From CBDDDW01 sp965226805 (lineage in GTDB: Bacteria; Chloroflexota; Dehalococcoidia; Lucifugimonadales; JAGWBF01), in assembly GCA_965226805.1 (NCBI GenBank), contig CBDDDW010000028.1:1-64000 (forward strand): DNA of 64,000 nucleotides, given 5' to 3'. How positions within the stretch are numbered: position 1 is the stretch's first letter; every line of letters begins with the position of its first letter. The position numbers and the translations under genes are program-made. The notes below the pieces were generated by a model that made no database searches, was not told where the DNA came from, and saw nothing but the letters and a program-made list of their open reading frames with translations. This document shows, piece after piece, positions 55,839 through 64,000 of this stretch.

Positions 55839-56639
55839 ATGCCCTTGAACATTGTCGTTCTTGCCAAGCAGGTCATCGATCCAGAGATGCCGATGTCTGC
55901 TTTCAAGGTCGATAGGGAAAACAGACAGGTGGTCACCCCGGCCAACATCCCTCCAGTGGTGAATGGGTTCGACGAGAATGCAGTGGAGGCGGCCCTCCAG
56001 ATTAAAGACGCCCAGGGGGCCAACATCACCATAATATCCGTGGGGAAAGGCTTCTCCATGGACGTGATGAAAAAGCCCCTGTCGATGGGCGCTGATGATC
56101 TGATACTGGTGCAGGACGATTCATACGAGAACTCGGCGGACGGCTTCGCCGTTGCCCACGTTCTGGCCGCCGCCGTAAGAAAGCTGGGCGAGTTCGACCT
56201 TATCATCTGCGGGCGCCAGGCCTCCGATTGGGACAATGCTCTGGTGCCCCTTGGTGTGGCTGAGCTGCTTGGAATCCCTTGCATCACGATAGGCAAGAAA
56301 GTACAGGTCGCCGACGGCAAGGTGACAGTGGACCGACTGCTCCCCGGAGCCGTAGAGGTAAGCGAGGCGGAGCTGCCAGCCCTTGTGACGGTGAGCAACG
56401 AGCTTGGCCAACCCCGTTACCCGTCTCTCAGAGGGATCATGGCGGCGACTCGCAAGAAGCCCAATATATGGACCCTTCAGGACTTGGACCTCGACCCATC
56501 GATATGGAAGCCCAAGCTATTGCTAGTGGATCTTTTCGTGCCCACCACCGAGAAAAGCTGTGAGTTCATAGAAGGGGGCAGTGACGAAGAGATGGGCCGC
56601 AACCTTGCCCTGAAACTAAGGGAAGCGAAGCTCCTTTGA
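55839..56639 (+). CDS. etfB: Electron transfer flavoprotein, beta subunit
   Basis: 266 residues. With EtfA it carries electrons from acyl-CoA dehydrogenases to the respiratory chain or other acceptors, binding AMP in the beta subunit. It shows LNIVVLAKQVIDPEMP, VNGFDENAVEAALQIKD, DLIICGRQASDWDNALVPLGVAELLGIPCIT and LPALVTVSNELGQPRYPSLRGIMAATRKKP. AGGAGG precedes ATG 55839. Confidence 0.93.
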   Translation: MPLNIVVLAKQVIDPEMPMSAFKVDRENRQVVTPANIPPVVNGFDENAVEAALQIKDAQGANITIISVGKGFSMDVMKKPLSMGADDLILVQDDSYENSADGFAVAHVLAAAVRKLGEFDLIICGRQASDWDNALVPLGVAELLGIPCITIGKKVQVADGKVTVDRLLPGAVEVSEAELPALVTVSNELGQPRYPSLRGIMAATRKKPNIWTLQDLDLDPSIWKPKLLLVDLFVPTTEKSCEFIEGGSDEEMGRNLALKLREAKLL

Positions 56640-56726
56640 TTCCAGCGGAGCTCTTCGCCCGTTCTTTGACACGCGGCGAAGACAAAATGGCACCGACTCA
56701 GATACACGTCGATGGAGGGTCTGTCT

Positions 56727-57716
56727 ATGGAGGCGAGTGAGATCCTGGTGGTCGGGGAGGTGGAGGATGGCCGGCTAAGCCATACCAGCAAGGAGCTGTT
56801 GGCGGCTGGCCGCGGGCTGGTGGCTGATCTGGGGGGACCGCTGGCGATAGGACTGCTGGGGTCGGAGCTGGAGGGCCCCGCATCGGAGGCGATCCTCTTC
56901 GGCGCCGATAAGGTCTACTCGGTCAGTAACCCCCTCTTGGGGGAATACCAGGTGGACCTTTATCTTGACGCTGTCGAAATGGTGTGCCGGGAGGTGTCCC
57001 CAAACGTGCTGCTCTTGGGCCGCACATCTATAGGAAGGGATGTGGCTCCCAGGCTTGCCTTTCGCCTTGGCGTGGCGCTGGCCCAGGACTGCCTGGAGGT
57101 GAGTGTCAATCCCGAGAACGGGCGGCTGCGGGCCAATCGCCCCGTTTACGGAGGGAACGCCATAGCCACCGTTGAGTGCGTCGAGACACCCCAAATCGTG
57201 GCGGTCAGGCCCAAGAGTTATGAGCCCTTGGAGGCCGATGAATCTAGACGAGGAGAGGTGGTGCCGCTCAGTGTGGACCTAGACCCGGCTGCGGCCGCAG
57301 TCAGACTGGTGGAGCTGGTGAGTGAAGAATCTGAGGGCGTCAGGCTAGAAGATGCCAGGATCGTAGTAGCCGGAGGCAGGGGACTGGGCGGCCCAGAGCC
57401 CTTCAAGGACCTGGAGGAACTGGCAAAGGTGATCGGGGCTGGGGTGGGCGCGTCCCGGGCCGCGGTAGACTCCGGCTGGGTGCCACATCACTGGCAGATC
57501 GGGCTGACGGGCAAGACAATCACACCTGACCTTTACATAACCGTCGGAATCTCCGGCGCCAGCCAGCACATGGCAGGCTGCTCTGGGGCGAAGGTGATGG
57601 TGGCGATAAACAAGGACGCCGAAGCGAACATCTTCAGGGAGTCGCGTTACGGCGTCGTCGGCGACTGGAAACGAGTAGTCACCGCCTTCACGGAGGCCCT
57701 GCGGGACCTGGCTTGA
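56727..57716 (+). CDS. etfA: Electron transfer flavoprotein, alpha subunit
   Basis: 329 residues. The FAD-binding C-terminal domain is clear: IVVAGGRGLGGPEPFKDLEELAKVIGAGVGASRAAVDSGW, then GLTGKTITPDLYITVGISGASQHMAGC and INKDAEANIFRESRYGVVGDW. I choose ATG 56727, which has GGAGGG seven bases upstream, over ATG 56712. It is 87 bp after etfB in the same transcription unit. No ferredoxin-like or dehydrogenase gene is adjacent to show the electron donor. Confidence 0.93.
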   Translation: MEASEILVVGEVEDGRLSHTSKELLAAGRGLVADLGGPLAIGLLGSELEGPASEAILFGADKVYSVSNPLLGEYQVDLYLDAVEMVCREVSPNVLLLGRTSIGRDVAPRLAFRLGVALAQDCLEVSVNPENGRLRANRPVYGGNAIATVECVETPQIVAVRPKSYEPLEADESRRGEVVPLSVDLDPAAAAVRLVELVSEESEGVRLEDARIVVAGGRGLGGPEPFKDLEELAKVIGAGVGASRAAVDSGWVPHHWQIGLTGKTITPDLYITVGISGASQHMAGCSGAKVMVAINKDAEANIFRESRYGVVGDWKRVVTAFTEALRDLA

Positions 57717-57933
57717 GGCTGATGAGCCGGATGGGTCGGACCTGGTCAGGCGTAACACCTAGTGTATGATGGTGCCCTAGCTCCTGCTCCAATCCAACCC
57801 ACTCCATGATACCGTTCCATCATATAAACGGGTCAGGGGCCTGGCGACTACATTGCTGCCGCTAGGCCCCTACCTCAATCGAATTCTCGGTGGTAGGACT
57901 GCAAGAATCCTCCACCAGACTCGGCGCCTTGTC

Positions 57934-58407
57934 TTACGCCTTCTTGCCCGTGAGGGACTTGGACTTGACTTTCACCTCGATCGACTTGGGCTTGCTCTCT
58001 TCGTTCCTAGGAATGGTCACCGTGAGCACGCCGTTCTCGTAAGAGGCGTCGGCTTTGGCGGCGTCCAGGTGTCGAGGCAAAGCTACCGATCGGCTGAAGG
58101 AGCCGTGCCGACGCTCCCTGTGGAGGTAGTTCTCCTCCTGGGCCTCGCTCTCGGACTTGCTCTCCCCAGAAATCGTCAGGAGATTGTCGGCCACCGTGAC
58201 CTTCAGATCCTCTGGCTTCACGCCGGGCAGTGATGCCCGCACCACAAGGTTGTCCTCCTCGTTATAGACATCCACCTCAACGTTCCCGTCGGGGACCCAG
58301 AATCTGGGACGCCTATATATCGGTCGGAACATGTGCCCCCGGATACGGTCGAGATCCGAGTCCATCCGCCTCAGCTCACTGAATGGTTCCCTGCGCCTTA
58401 GTAACAT
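57934..58407 (-). CDS. Hsp20 small heat-shock protein
   Basis: 157 residues, an alpha-crystallin-domain holdase chaperone. Features: EVDVYNEEDNLVVRASLPGVKPEDLKVTVADNLLTISG, SRSVALPRHLDAAKADASYENGVLTVTIPR and the C-terminal tail ending VKSKSLTGKKA. It is transcribed divergently from dnaJ-hspR-clp from a perfect promoter overlapped by an HspR-type site. Confidence 0.93.
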   Translation of the reverse strand: MLLRRREPFSELRRMDSDLDRIRGHMFRPIYRRPRFWVPDGNVEVDVYNEEDNLVVRASLPGVKPEDLKVTVADNLLTISGESKSESEAQEENYLHRERRHGSFSRSVALPRHLDAAKADASYENGVLTVTIPRNEESKPKSIEVKVKSKSLTGKKA

Positions 58408-58483
58408 CTTCTTCTCCTTTGGAGTAGTATTCAGGTCATACGGCTCGGGTGCGCTTTCCCGCTAACCATACCTGTCAATAACG

Positions 58484-58512
58484 ATTATATTAAATTGAGT
58501 GATAGTTGTCAA
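58484..58512 (-). promoter_or_regulatory. Consensus promoter of hsp20
   Basis: Minus strand: -35 TTGACA (58512-58507), exactly 17 bp, -10 TATAAT (58489-58484); both boxes are perfect. The transcript would start near 58477, about 70 nt before the hsp20 start. Confidence 0.85.
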
Positions 58513-58513
58513 G
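58494..58513. promoter_or_regulatory. HAIR-like HspR operator
   Basis: ATTGAGT, six bases, TGTCAAG: an imperfect version of the HAIR element (CTTGAGT-N7-ACTCAAG) bound by HspR. It covers the -35 and spacer of the hsp20 promoter, and hspR is encoded two genes away. Binding is inferred. Confidence 0.5.
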
Positions 58514-58562
58514 TATTATGCACTATGGTGAAAAGAAGGCTATTGCAGTAATTGGAGATAGA

Positions 58563-58591
58563 TTGACAATGGGCGTGCAAAAGACTAGAAT
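58563..58591 (+). promoter_or_regulatory. Promoter of dnaJ-hspR-clp
   Basis: -35 TTGACA (58563-58568), 17-bp spacer, -10 TAGAAT (58586-58591). The start would be near 58598, about 24 nt before ATG 58622. Confidence 0.75.
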
Positions 58592-58621
58592 ATTGTTAAG
58601 AGGTTTGTTGGGGTTTTACAT

Positions 58622-59518
58622 ATGGAAGACTATTACGGCCTCCTCGGGGTTTCCAGAGGAGCCTCGGACAAAGAAATACGGAAGGCCTTCCGTAAGCTCG
58701 CGAGAGAGTACCACCCGGACCTCAATCCTGGTAACAAGGAGGCCGAGGAAAATTTCAAGCGGATAAACGAAGCACACGAGGTCCTCTCCAACTCCGAAAA
58801 GCGCGGCAAGTACGACAAGCATGGGGAGAACTGGAGGCACGCCGACGAGATAGAGAAAGCTCAAGCCGCTAGAAGCGGGAGCTCTGCCTTCTGGTTTGGA
58901 GGCGCTCAGGGCCGGATGTCAGGGTTCGACTTCGGCGGGCTACCGGACACCGATATCTTCGATGAGATCCTATTCGGCGGAAGAAGCGGCGGCTTCGACC
59001 GCTCCGCCGTCCAATATCCCGTCGAGGTGAGCCTGGAAGAGGCCTTCAACGGCGCAACCCGGTACCTGGATGTGGCAGGAGACGGCCCTTCATCCTCTCC
59101 AAAGAGGCTCGAGGTGAAAATTCCCCCGGGTGTGGATACGGGCTCCAGGGTGCATATATCCGCAGGGAGCAGCCAGCGGCGGGATATCTACCTCGAGGTC
59201 AAGGTTCGCCCGCACCCCAGATTCCGCCGTGCAGGGTCAGACCTTCATATAGATGTGGAGGTGCCGCTGGACGACATGGTATTGGGGGGGGAAGTGGCCG
59301 TGCAGACTCTGAAGGGTAAGGTGATGTTGACGATTCCCCCTGAGACTCAGAATGGAAGAACCTTCCGGCTGGAAGGCCGGGGTATGCCCATTCCCAAGAA
59401 GAAAGGCTCTAGCGGAGACCTGTACGCGACCACGAATGTGGTGGTGCCCACAGGCCTCACCGACGAAGAGCTTGCGCTTTTTCAGGAGCTCAGGGAGATC
59501 CTCAAGGCTAGGGGGTGA
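58622..59518 (+). CDS. DnaJ-type co-chaperone (CbpA-like)
   Basis: 298 residues. The J domain (1-68) has YYGLLGVSRGASDKEIRKAFRKLAREYHPDLNPG with the HPD motif. A Gly/Phe-rich linker follows, then the two C-terminal substrate-binding beta domains (VEVSLEEAFNGATRYLDV, VEVPLDDMVLGGEVAVQTLKG). There is no zinc-finger domain, so it is CbpA/type II rather than classical DnaJ. It stimulates DnaK ATPase. No dnaK is in the window. Its stop overlaps hspR (GTGA). Confidence 0.9.
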   Translation: MEDYYGLLGVSRGASDKEIRKAFRKLAREYHPDLNPGNKEAEENFKRINEAHEVLSNSEKRGKYDKHGENWRHADEIEKAQAARSGSSAFWFGGAQGRMSGFDFGGLPDTDIFDEILFGGRSGGFDRSAVQYPVEVSLEEAFNGATRYLDVAGDGPSSSPKRLEVKIPPGVDTGSRVHISAGSSQRRDIYLEVKVRPHPRFRRAGSDLHIDVEVPLDDMVLGGEVAVQTLKGKVMLTIPPETQNGRTFRLEGRGMPIPKKKGSSGDLYATTNVVVPTGLTDEELALFQELREILKARG

Positions 59519-59865
59519 CAGACTTGGTAACTGGACCGCCGTTTGACAACGAACCGTGCTACGTGATGGGCGTAGCCGTGCGGATGGTGGGGGTGCATGC
59601 CCAGACCCTCCGCTACTATGAGCGAATCGGGCTTGTGGCGCCCTCCCGCTCCTATGGCAGGAGGCGCCTATACTCACCGCGCGATATCGATAGGATCAAG
59701 AGGATCAAGGCCCTGACCGAAGACCTGGGTATCAACCTGGCAGGCGTCGAGGTGGTGCTCAGGCTGATGGACCGGATCAGAAGAACGGAAGACGAGATTA
59801 ACCGGCTGCGGGAAGAGGTCAAGTTATTGCGGGCGTCCTCCCACCGTGCCGGCGACTCAGCCTAG
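59515..59865 (+). CDS. hspR: HspR, MerR-family heat-shock repressor
   Basis: 116 residues. The MerR-type winged helix has VRMVGVHAQTLRYYERIGLVAPSRSYGRRRLYSPRDIDRIKRI, followed by a dimerisation helix (VEVVLRLMDRIRRTEDEINRLREEVKLL). HspR represses heat-shock genes at HAIR elements with DnaK as co-repressor. It is coupled to dnaJ by a four-base overlap and is followed by the clp gene 17 bp on. It probably controls this operon and hsp20. Confidence 0.88.
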   Translation: MTDLVTGPPFDNEPCYVMGVAVRMVGVHAQTLRYYERIGLVAPSRSYGRRRLYSPRDIDRIKRIKALTEDLGINLAGVEVVLRLMDRIRRTEDEINRLREEVKLLRASSHRAGDSA

Positions 59866-59882
59866 TTGAAGGAGGTGGAACC

Positions 59883-62354
59883 GTGCTGAGACCCGAAAAA
59901 TTCACCGAGCAGGCCCAACAGGTTCTGGCTAGCTCTCAGGAGATCGTGCGCCGTTTCCGGCACAGCCAGTGGGACGTGGAGCATATCCTGCTCGCCCTCC
60001 TGGAGCTGGAGCAAGGGTTGCCCGAGGAAATTTTCAAGGACCTGGGTGTGTCGGTTGAATCCATAAAAGGGGGATTAAACGAGGCACTGGAAAAATCTCC
60101 CAAGGCGGGGTATGAGACCACGCAGATATACCCGACTCCTAGGGCGGCCCGCCTATTGGACAACGCCAGGCAGGAAGCCGAGCGCCTCAAGGACGAGTTT
60201 ATCGGCTCCGAGCACCTTCTTATCGGCGCGGCGATGGAGCAGGAAGGGGACAGCCCCCGCATTCTAAAGGAACACGGCGTTGATCAGGAGAAGGTGTACC
60301 GCTCCTTGATGCAAATACGCGGTACTCACCGGGTTACCGATCCCAGGGCTGAAAGCAAATACAGGTCCTTGGAAAAATTCAGCATAGACCTTACCGAGCT
60401 CGCGAGGCAAGGGAAACTGGACCCGGTTGTGGGTCGGGATGAGGAAGTGCGGAGGGTCATGCAGACCCTGACCCGCCGGAAGAAGAACAATCCCGTCATC
60501 ATAGGCGATGCAGGGGTTGGGAAGACCGCCATCGCTGAAGGGCTGGCCCAACGGGTCGTCGCCGGGGATGTGCCGGACGTGCTGAAGAACCGCCGTGTGC
60601 TCGCACTGGACATGGGTGCGCTGGTAGCGGGGAGCAAATTCCGGGGCGAGTTCGAGGAGCGGCTCAAGGCCGTCATGGACGAGGTGAAGAGCGCGGGGGG
60701 CGAGGTAATACTCTTCATAGATGAGATACACACGGTAGTAGGCGCAGGCGGGGCGGAGGGCGCAATCGATGCCAGCAACCTGCTGAAGCCCGCGCTCCAG
60801 CGAGGAGAGCTACAGTGCATCGGCGCCACCACGATCGATGAGTACCGAAAGTACATCGAGCGGGATTCTGCGCTGGAGAGGCGTTTTCAGCCGGTCTATC
60901 TGGAAGAGCCCACAGTCGATGAGACGGTGGAGATCCTCAGGGCCCTACGACCTCGCTACGAGGCTCACCACAAGGTGAAGATAGAAGACTCTTCGCTGGT
61001 TGCCGCGGCACGGCTGGGCCAGCGCTACATTACCGACCGCCACCTCCCCGACAAGGCCGTGGACCTCATAGACGAGGCGGCGAGCAAGCTCCGGATTGAC
61101 GCTGAGGACCTGCCCAGCAACCTCAAGCGTACAGAGAGGCGAATCCAGGAGCTTAGCCACGAAGAGGAGGCGGCGGCCCAGCGGTCCGATTATGAGGGAG
61201 CGGCCGAGCTAAAGACCGAGCGGTTACTTCTTGAGCAAGAGTACGCCGAGGAGAAGGAGTCCTGGCTGCGAGACAAGAAGATAGACATGATAGTGGCCGA
61301 GGACGATATTGCCGGGCTGATCTCCCAGTGGACGGGGATCCCGGTATCCCGGCTCCTGGAGGGGGAAGCCGAGAGGCTGCTGCACATGGAAGACAATCTC
61401 CACCAGCGGCTTGTCGGACAGGACGAGGCCGTCGTCGCGGTCTCCGAGGCTATTCGCCGTGCTCGGTCGGGACTGAGTGACCCCAGGCGGCCGATTGGCA
61501 GCTTCATATTTCTAGGGCCCACGGGAGTGGGTAAGACCGAGCTGGCCAGGGCTCTATCTGAATTTCTGTTCGATGATGAAGCCAACATGATTCGGATAGA
61601 TATGTCCGAGTACATGGAGAGCCATTCCGTGTCACGACTCATCGGCGCCCCTCCAGGGTATGTCGGGTACGACGAGGGTGGTCAGCTGACTGAGGCTGTG
61701 CGCAGGCACCCTTTCAGGGTGATCCTCTTCGATGAAATTGAGAAGGCTCATCCCGACGTGTTCAACGTGCTGTTGCAAATTCTCGAGGACGGACGTCTGA
61801 CGAATGGCCATGGCCGGACCGTGGATTTTCGTAACGTGGTGGTGATAATGACCAGCAACCTGGGGACAGCTGAGCTGGGCCGGCAACCCTTCGGTTTCCG
61901 CAAGGACGGTAAGGGTGTGATAGACGACCAGAGGCTGAGGGAATCGGTCCAGGACGCGCTGAAGCGCACTTTCCGCCCCGAGTTCCTCAACCGGATAGAC
62001 GAGATAATTGTGTTCGATCCCCTTGGGGCGGATCAGATAGAGAAGATCGTCGATCTGATGGCCGCGGAAGTCCAGAAGCGGTTAACTGACCGGGGCATCA
62101 CATTTGAGCTCACCGCGGGGGCCAGGAAGTGGCTTGCCGGCGAGGGGTTCGACCCTACCTTCGGCGCCAGGCCGCTCCGCAGGGCCGTCCAAAGGCATCT
62201 GGAGACCCCCATCGCGAAGGCGATATTAGCTGGAGAGTTTCAGGCGGGCGACCACATTTTGGTGGATGGCGGTCCTCAGGGACTGGAGTTGAGCAAGACT
62301 GGCGATGGTGGCCCGGATGGTACCAAGAAACCCAAACGCAAGGTTCACGTATAG
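59883..62354 (+). CDS. ClpC/ClpB-type AAA+ unfoldase
   Basis: 823 residues. Double Clp_N repeats open the protein (residues 1-150), followed by AAA-1 with Walker A IIGDAGVGKTAIAEG and ILFIDEIHTVVGAGG. A short middle domain (ERRIQELSHEEEAAAQRSDYEGAAELK, UVR-like), AAA-2 with FLGPTGVGKTELARAL and VILFDEIEKAHPDVFN, and a C-terminal ClpB_D2-small domain complete it. The short middle domain is ClpC-like, not ClpB-like. A G-F-containing loop after the second Walker B (RQPFGFRKDG) is where ClpC docks ClpP. In HspR operons the gene is often called clpB, so I leave the symbol open. AAGGAGG precedes GTG 59883. Confidence 0.9.
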   Translation: MLRPEKFTEQAQQVLASSQEIVRRFRHSQWDVEHILLALLELEQGLPEEIFKDLGVSVESIKGGLNEALEKSPKAGYETTQIYPTPRAARLLDNARQEAERLKDEFIGSEHLLIGAAMEQEGDSPRILKEHGVDQEKVYRSLMQIRGTHRVTDPRAESKYRSLEKFSIDLTELARQGKLDPVVGRDEEVRRVMQTLTRRKKNNPVIIGDAGVGKTAIAEGLAQRVVAGDVPDVLKNRRVLALDMGALVAGSKFRGEFEERLKAVMDEVKSAGGEVILFIDEIHTVVGAGGAEGAIDASNLLKPALQRGELQCIGATTIDEYRKYIERDSALERRFQPVYLEEPTVDETVEILRALRPRYEAHHKVKIEDSSLVAAARLGQRYITDRHLPDKAVDLIDEAASKLRIDAEDLPSNLKRTERRIQELSHEEEAAAQRSDYEGAAELKTERLLLEQEYAEEKESWLRDKKIDMIVAEDDIAGLISQWTGIPVSRLLEGEAERLLHMEDNLHQRLVGQDEAVVAVSEAIRRARSGLSDPRRPIGSFIFLGPTGVGKTELARALSEFLFDDEANMIRIDMSEYMESHSVSRLIGAPPGYVGYDEGGQLTEAVRRHPFRVILFDEIEKAHPDVFNVLLQILEDGRLTNGHGRTVDFRNVVVIMTSNLGTAELGRQPFGFRKDGKGVIDDQRLRESVQDALKRTFRPEFLNRIDEIIVFDPLGADQIEKIVDLMAAEVQKRLTDRGITFELTAGARKWLAGEGFDPTFGARPLRRAVQRHLETPIAKAILAGEFQAGDHILVDGGPQGLELSKTGDGGPDGTKKPKRKVHV

Positions 62355-62460
62355 GCATCAGAACACGGCCGGGGACAAACTGTCAGAAGGCGTCGGTGCC
62401 CTTCGCCGTCAGCGGAGCATTTTTGTAAGGGGGACGCATGCGTCGCCTGTCTCGGAAGTC

Positions 62461-62595
62461 CCTTCTCCCCTGGCGGGAGAAGGTCAGGATGAGGGGGTAT
62501 CGACGAAAGTCGGAACCTCGCTATCTAGAAATGACTATTACGGGGCCTATGAGAGGATCACCCTCACCTTAATCCTCTCCCATCAAAGGGAGAGG
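62461..62595. repeat. Two REP-like hairpins downstream of clp
   Basis: CCTTCTCCC/GGGAGAAGG (62461-62483, 9-bp stem) and CCTCTCCC/GGGAGAGG (62574-62595, 8-bp stem) lie in a 338-bp gap that holds no gene. They look like dispersed palindromic repeats and could also end the heat-shock transcript. Confidence 0.55.
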
Positions 62596-62692
62596 AAAGA
62601 AACCAGCGCTCCTTCACAGTAGTTATGAGACCGGCTTCATGCGTCGCCCATATCGGACTGGTTTCTCACCCCACGCATGTCAATTCTAGCCC

Positions 62693-63621
62693 ATGCACGA
62701 GGTAGCACTGTTGCAAGAGGGATACGTCGATGTGCCGACTCCTTTCGCTCGGGATGACATCAGCGCGGCGGAAGGCGGGCCTGGTCCCCTGTCCGGAGGG
62801 GCAGACTCCCTGGGCGCTGGGGAAGTCGGAGTAAGGGTCCACTACGTTACGGAGTGAGAGGGGCCAGTGGCGGTGCTGGTCCACGGAGTGGGTGCGTCCT
62901 CGGTTGTCTGGCGCGAGAACATCAGCGCGTTGGGCGTACCCACGCCGTGTATGCCGTGGACCTGCCCGGCCACGGTAAGTCCAATAAGCCGAGGGACCTG
63001 GATTACGGTGCCGTGTCTGGCGCCCACTTCCTCGCCAGATTCATGGATGTCTTGGGGGTGCGGAGTGCGACTCTCATAGGGAACTCTGCCGGCGGCCTCG
63101 TGGCTGCTTTGTGTGCGCTGAGCTACCCGCAGCGCGTGGAAAGGCTGGTCTTGGTGGATACGGCGGGTCTGGGCCGTGAGATATCCTGGTTCTTGCGTTT
63201 GGCTTCGCTGCCCTTCGTTGGGGAGTTGCTCCATACTCCCAACATTCGTACCACCCGGAACCTGATCAAGAGCACGTTCTACGAGCCCCGGTCCGTGAAC
63301 GACGATGTAGTGAAAGAGATGGTAGCGATCCGGAATCTACCTGAGGCGAAAAGGGCAGTGCTGAAGGCCTTACGATCTGCAATCAGCCCGCTGGGGCTGC
63401 GGAAGCCGATGATGATTCTCCAGCGATTGCGAGGGCTGGAGAAGCCCCTTCTCCTGGTCTGGGGAAGAGAGGACAGGATCATCCCCGTCTCCCACGCCTA
63501 CAGGGCTGCTAGAGTCCTGCCCCACTGTGAATTACACGTGATTCCCCATTGCGGCCACTGGCCCCAGATGGAGAGGCCTCAAGTGGACCCCATCATCAGG
63601 ACAGCGGTGAGGCTAAAATAA
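62693..63621 (+). pseudogene. Alpha/beta hydrolase, broken by a stop and a frameshift
   Basis: From ATG 62693 the frame reads to VRVHYVTE, then TGA where Gly is expected, then EGPVAVLVHGVGASSVVWRENISALG. A one-base loss at about 62935 (GGC-GTACCC) moves the rest to another frame: HAVYAVDLPGHGKSNKP, the nucleophile GNSAGG, LLLVWGREDRIIPVSHA and the catalytic His in HCGHWPQMERP. Two independent lesions make it a pseudogene unless the sequence is in error. Confidence 0.8.
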
Positions 63622-63653
63622 GAGAGTCTACCGCTGGGGTGTCTCGTAAACCT

Positions 63654-64000
63654 TCATCCGATTGTAAGGCTTGTGGATGTTCCAGTAAACACCTTTGTGG
63701 GCTCACTGCTTGGAACACCTGACCCCGGTGACCGATAGCCCAGGGCTTGATGGGGCCGCTCTTGGTTGTAGAAGGCCAGATAAGCCCCAATCCCCTTTCT
63801 GGCCTCAGTCCCATTTTGGTATGCCTTCAGGTACACCTCCTCGTACTTGATGCTGCGCCACAGCCGTTCCACGAAGACGTTGTCCATGCACCGGCCCCTG
63901 CCGTCCATGCTCACTTGAACGCCTTGCGCCAGCAGCATGCTGGTGAAGGCCTCGCTGGTGAACTGGCTGCCCTGGTCGGTGTTGAAGATCTGTGGCCGAC
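63654..64000 (-). CDS. IS3-type transposase, C-terminal part (cut by the window edge)
   Basis: The C-terminal integrase core (rve) of an IS3-family OrfB. QIFNTDQGSQFTSEAFT carries the second catalytic Asp, and GRGRCMDNVFVERLWRSIKYEEVYL holds the catalytic Glu; FYNQERPHQALGYRSP follows. The gene continues past 64000. Confidence 0.88.
   Translation of the reverse strand, partial: RPQIFNTDQGSQFTSEAFTSMLLAQGVQVSMDGRGRCMDNVFVERLWRSIKYEEVYLKAYQNGTEARKGIGAYLAFYNQERPHQALGYRSPGSGVPSSEPTKVFTGTSTSLTIG

Noticed and set aside
62461..62595. Hairpins as part of a second CRISPR or as an IS end
   Set aside because: Only two unequal palindromes with no repeat-spacer periodicity and no flanking transposase; better explained as REP-like repeats.

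Overview
The window looks like a bacterial chromosome segment of fairly high GC. My best guess is a Chloroflexota (Dehalococcoidia/SAR202-like) genome. The grounds are an HspR-controlled hsp20/dnaJ-hspR-clp region, a GreA-type factor with an extra N-terminal helical domain, and the mix of large serine recombinases, IS1380 and CARDB/dockerin surface proteins. This assignment is inference; there is no rRNA or tRNA in the window to test it.

Layout. 7-8425: a very large type I-E CRISPR array (131 repeat copies counted by eye), read on the minus strand and probably running off the left edge. 8471-18153: a complete I-E cas locus on the minus strand in the order cas3, [654-bp gap], cas8e, cse2, cas7e, cas5e, cas6e, cas1, cas2, leader, array. 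Cas1 carries an apparent frameshift near its N-terminus. 18210-30654: a mobile-DNA zone with an IS630 remnant, a free-standing DEDDh (DnaQ-like) exonuclease, a surface-protein gene truncated at both ends, a headless serine recombinase, a lipoprotein, an IS1380 copy, a tyrosine recombinase, an XRE/ImmA pair and a large serine recombinase. 30809-38822: a giant RCC1/Ig-like/dockerin secreted protein, an alpha/beta hydrolase and another IS1380-type element. 39042-64000: mostly housekeeping genes. These are a CoA-binding protein, an acyl-CoA carboxylase beta subunit, folP-folK, a SagB-type oxidoreductase, a GreA-like factor, a class-I amidotransferase, gyrA, a flavin reductase, a CitE-like lyase with folB, a surface protein, an MFS gene split by an IS1380 insertion, etfB-etfA, hsp20, dnaJ-hspR-clp, an alpha/beta hydrolase pseudogene and the end of an IS3-type transposase.

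Main discovery candidate. The gap between cas3 and cas8e holds a degenerate three-repeat mini-CRISPR (15302-15450) in the opposite orientation to the main array, with the same 60/61-nt period. The stem-loop is preserved in each copy, including an apparent compensatory pair of changes. The first guide matches 15 of 18 positions of a site (15171-15202) that lies at the predicted start point of a near-consensus promoter driving the cas8e operon. The site has an AAG PAM, and two of the three mismatches fall at guide positions 6 and 12, the positions flipped out in type I-E Cascade. This is what a Cas-autoregulating crRNA (CreR-like) should look like: Cascade loaded with this guide would repress its own operon.

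A second theme is adaptation. The 19 left-most (oldest) spacers have exactly 33 nt between repeats, whereas nearly all later ones vary widely (mostly 30-43 nt, with extremes). This abrupt change of ruler in one array coincides with a frameshifted cas1 and a nearby unfused DnaQ-like nuclease. The link between these is speculative, but each observation can be checked on its own.
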